Assembly: GCA_947628025.1 (NCBI GenBank)
Contig: CANQYH010000166.1
Location: 1 to 7,036, forward strand
Reading direction: 5' to 3'
Length of the DNA stretch: 7,036 nucleotides
Source of the DNA: an uncultured Lachnospiraceae bacterium
GTDB lineage: Bacteria; Bacillota; Clostridia; Lachnospirales; Lachnospiraceae
Shown here: positions 6,347 to 7,036 of the stretch, one piece after another
Layout: the number at the start of each line of letters is the position of its first letter
Position numbering within the stretch: the first letter of the stretch is position 1
Made by a program: the position numbers and the translations under genes
The notes under the pieces: model-generated
What the model was told of the DNA's origin: nothing
The model's input: the letters and a program-made list of their open reading frames with translations, nothing else
The model's database searches: none

Positions 6347-7036
6347 TATTTCCCATGAGAAGGTGGACCGCACGTTCCAGTACCGGATTCCGGAAGCGAT
6401 CCGGGAGCAGGTCCGTGTGGGTGCGCAGGTCCGCGTCCCGTTCGGCGCGGGGAACCGCCTGCGCACCGGCTACGTGGTGGAGATCACGGACCGGGCCGAA
6501 TGGGCCCCGGAGCAGCTAAAGGACGTGGACAGCGCGGTATCCGGCAGCGTGACGGCGGAATCGCATCTGATCCGGCTGGCCTGGTGGATGAAAGAGCGTT
6601 ACGGCTCTACGATGAACCAGGCGCTGAGTACCGTGCTTCCCGTGAAACGCTCGGTGCGGCGGCGGGAGGACCGGGTGCTGGTCTGCCGGCTGGACCGGGA
6701 GGAACTGCAAAAGGCGGCGGAGGAAGCCGGACGCCGGAAATACGGGGCCCGGGAGCGGCTGCTGCGGGCGTTTCTGGACCATCCGCGGATCCCTTACGGC
6801 GTGGCGGTCCACCAGATGGGTCTGACGGCGGCCGCCATAAAGCCCCTGCTGGAGAAAGGGGTGCTGGCGCTGGAGTCCCGGGAGATCTGGCGGGACCCGG
6901 TGCGCTCTCTGGAACAGCTGGGGGGCGGAAACGGCGGGGACGGGGATCCTCTGCCGGAACTCAATGCAGAACAGAAAGCCGCCGCGGAAGATTTCTGCGC
7001 ACGCTACGCCGCGGGGGACCGGCGGACCTGCCTGCT
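6324..7036 (+). CDS. priA: Primosomal protein N' (PriA helicase), N-terminal part, 3' end outside window
   Basis: PriA is the 3'-to-5' superfamily 2 helicase that recognises abandoned replication forks and reloads the replisome. From the ATG at 6324 the frame stays open to the window end: 237 full codons and a partial one. It begins MYANIIIDISHEKVDRTFQYRIP and continues GAQVRVPFGAGNRLRTGYVVEI, the 3'-DNA-binding domain typical of PriA (about residues 3-105). A winged-helix-like region follows at about 140-190. At about 212-223 ELNAEQKAAAED matches the L-x-x-EQ lead-in to the helicase core, whose Walker A loop should come just after the window. The start fits the PriA N-terminus. An AGGAG at 6307-6311 is 12 bases upstream, a slightly long spacing. 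The start overlaps the murF end by 23 bases, suggesting coupled translation. Full-length members are about 730-830 residues. Confidence 0.93.
   Translation, partial: MYANIIIDISHEKVDRTFQYRIPEAIREQVRVGAQVRVPFGAGNRLRTGYVVEITDRAEWAPEQLKDVDSAVSGSVTAESHLIRLAWWMKERYGSTMNQALSTVLPVKRSVRRREDRVLVCRLDREELQKAAEEAGRRKYGARERLLRAFLDHPRIPYGVAVHQMGLTAAAIKPLLEKGVLALESREIWRDPVRSLEQLGGGNGGDGDPLPELNAEQKAAAEDFCARYAAGDRRTCL

Noticed and set aside
6328..6519. Short open frame starting at a second ATG beside the priA start
   Set aside because: It is out of frame with the recognisable PriA N-terminus that begins at 6324, and its product is Arg/Ser-rich with no family resemblance.

Overview
The window is a gene-dense, all plus-strand stretch of GC-rich bacterial chromosome. 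In order it holds the C-terminal part of an FtsK/SpoIIIE DNA translocase (1-1268), complete formate--tetrahydrofolate ligase fhs (1349-3019), murE (3317-4900), murF (4882-6346, broken by a short tandem duplication) and the first third of priA (from 6324, running off the end). Strong AGGAGG-type ribosome sites, a clostridial-style MurE and an fhs gene next to the cell-wall genes suggest a GC-rich member of Clostridia, plausibly Lachnospiraceae. That placement is inference from gene content and protein style.

Layout: ftsK and fhs are separated by 80 bases with no clear terminator. The 297 bases between fhs and murE are the only sizeable non-coding stretch. They can fold into a compact multi-helix structure at 3065-3205, followed by GC-rich short repeats and an AT-rich block with a possible promoter and the murE ribosome site. 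murE, murF and priA then overlap end to start (19 and 23 bases), which implies one transcript and translational coupling.

Functionally, MurE and MurF perform successive cytoplasmic amino-acid additions to UDP-MurNAc peptides for peptidoglycan. FtsK/SpoIIIE moves chromosomal DNA through the division septum, PriA restarts collapsed replication forks, and Fhs feeds formate into the folate one-carbon pool. This is a housekeeping growth and division neighbourhood. I see no phage, insertion sequence, CRISPR array, tRNA or rRNA.

Two things stand out. First, an exact 33-base direct repeat at a 34-base offset inside murF (5879-5911 and 5913-5945) shifts the frame and splits an otherwise perfect MurF. 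Removing 34 bases restores a 476-residue protein. Because MurF is normally essential, this is either an assembly error, a recent or reversible mutation, or a case compensated elsewhere. Second, the fhs-murE intergenic region has more complementary structure than expected of a plain spacer and may be a leader or small RNA that I cannot match to a known family.
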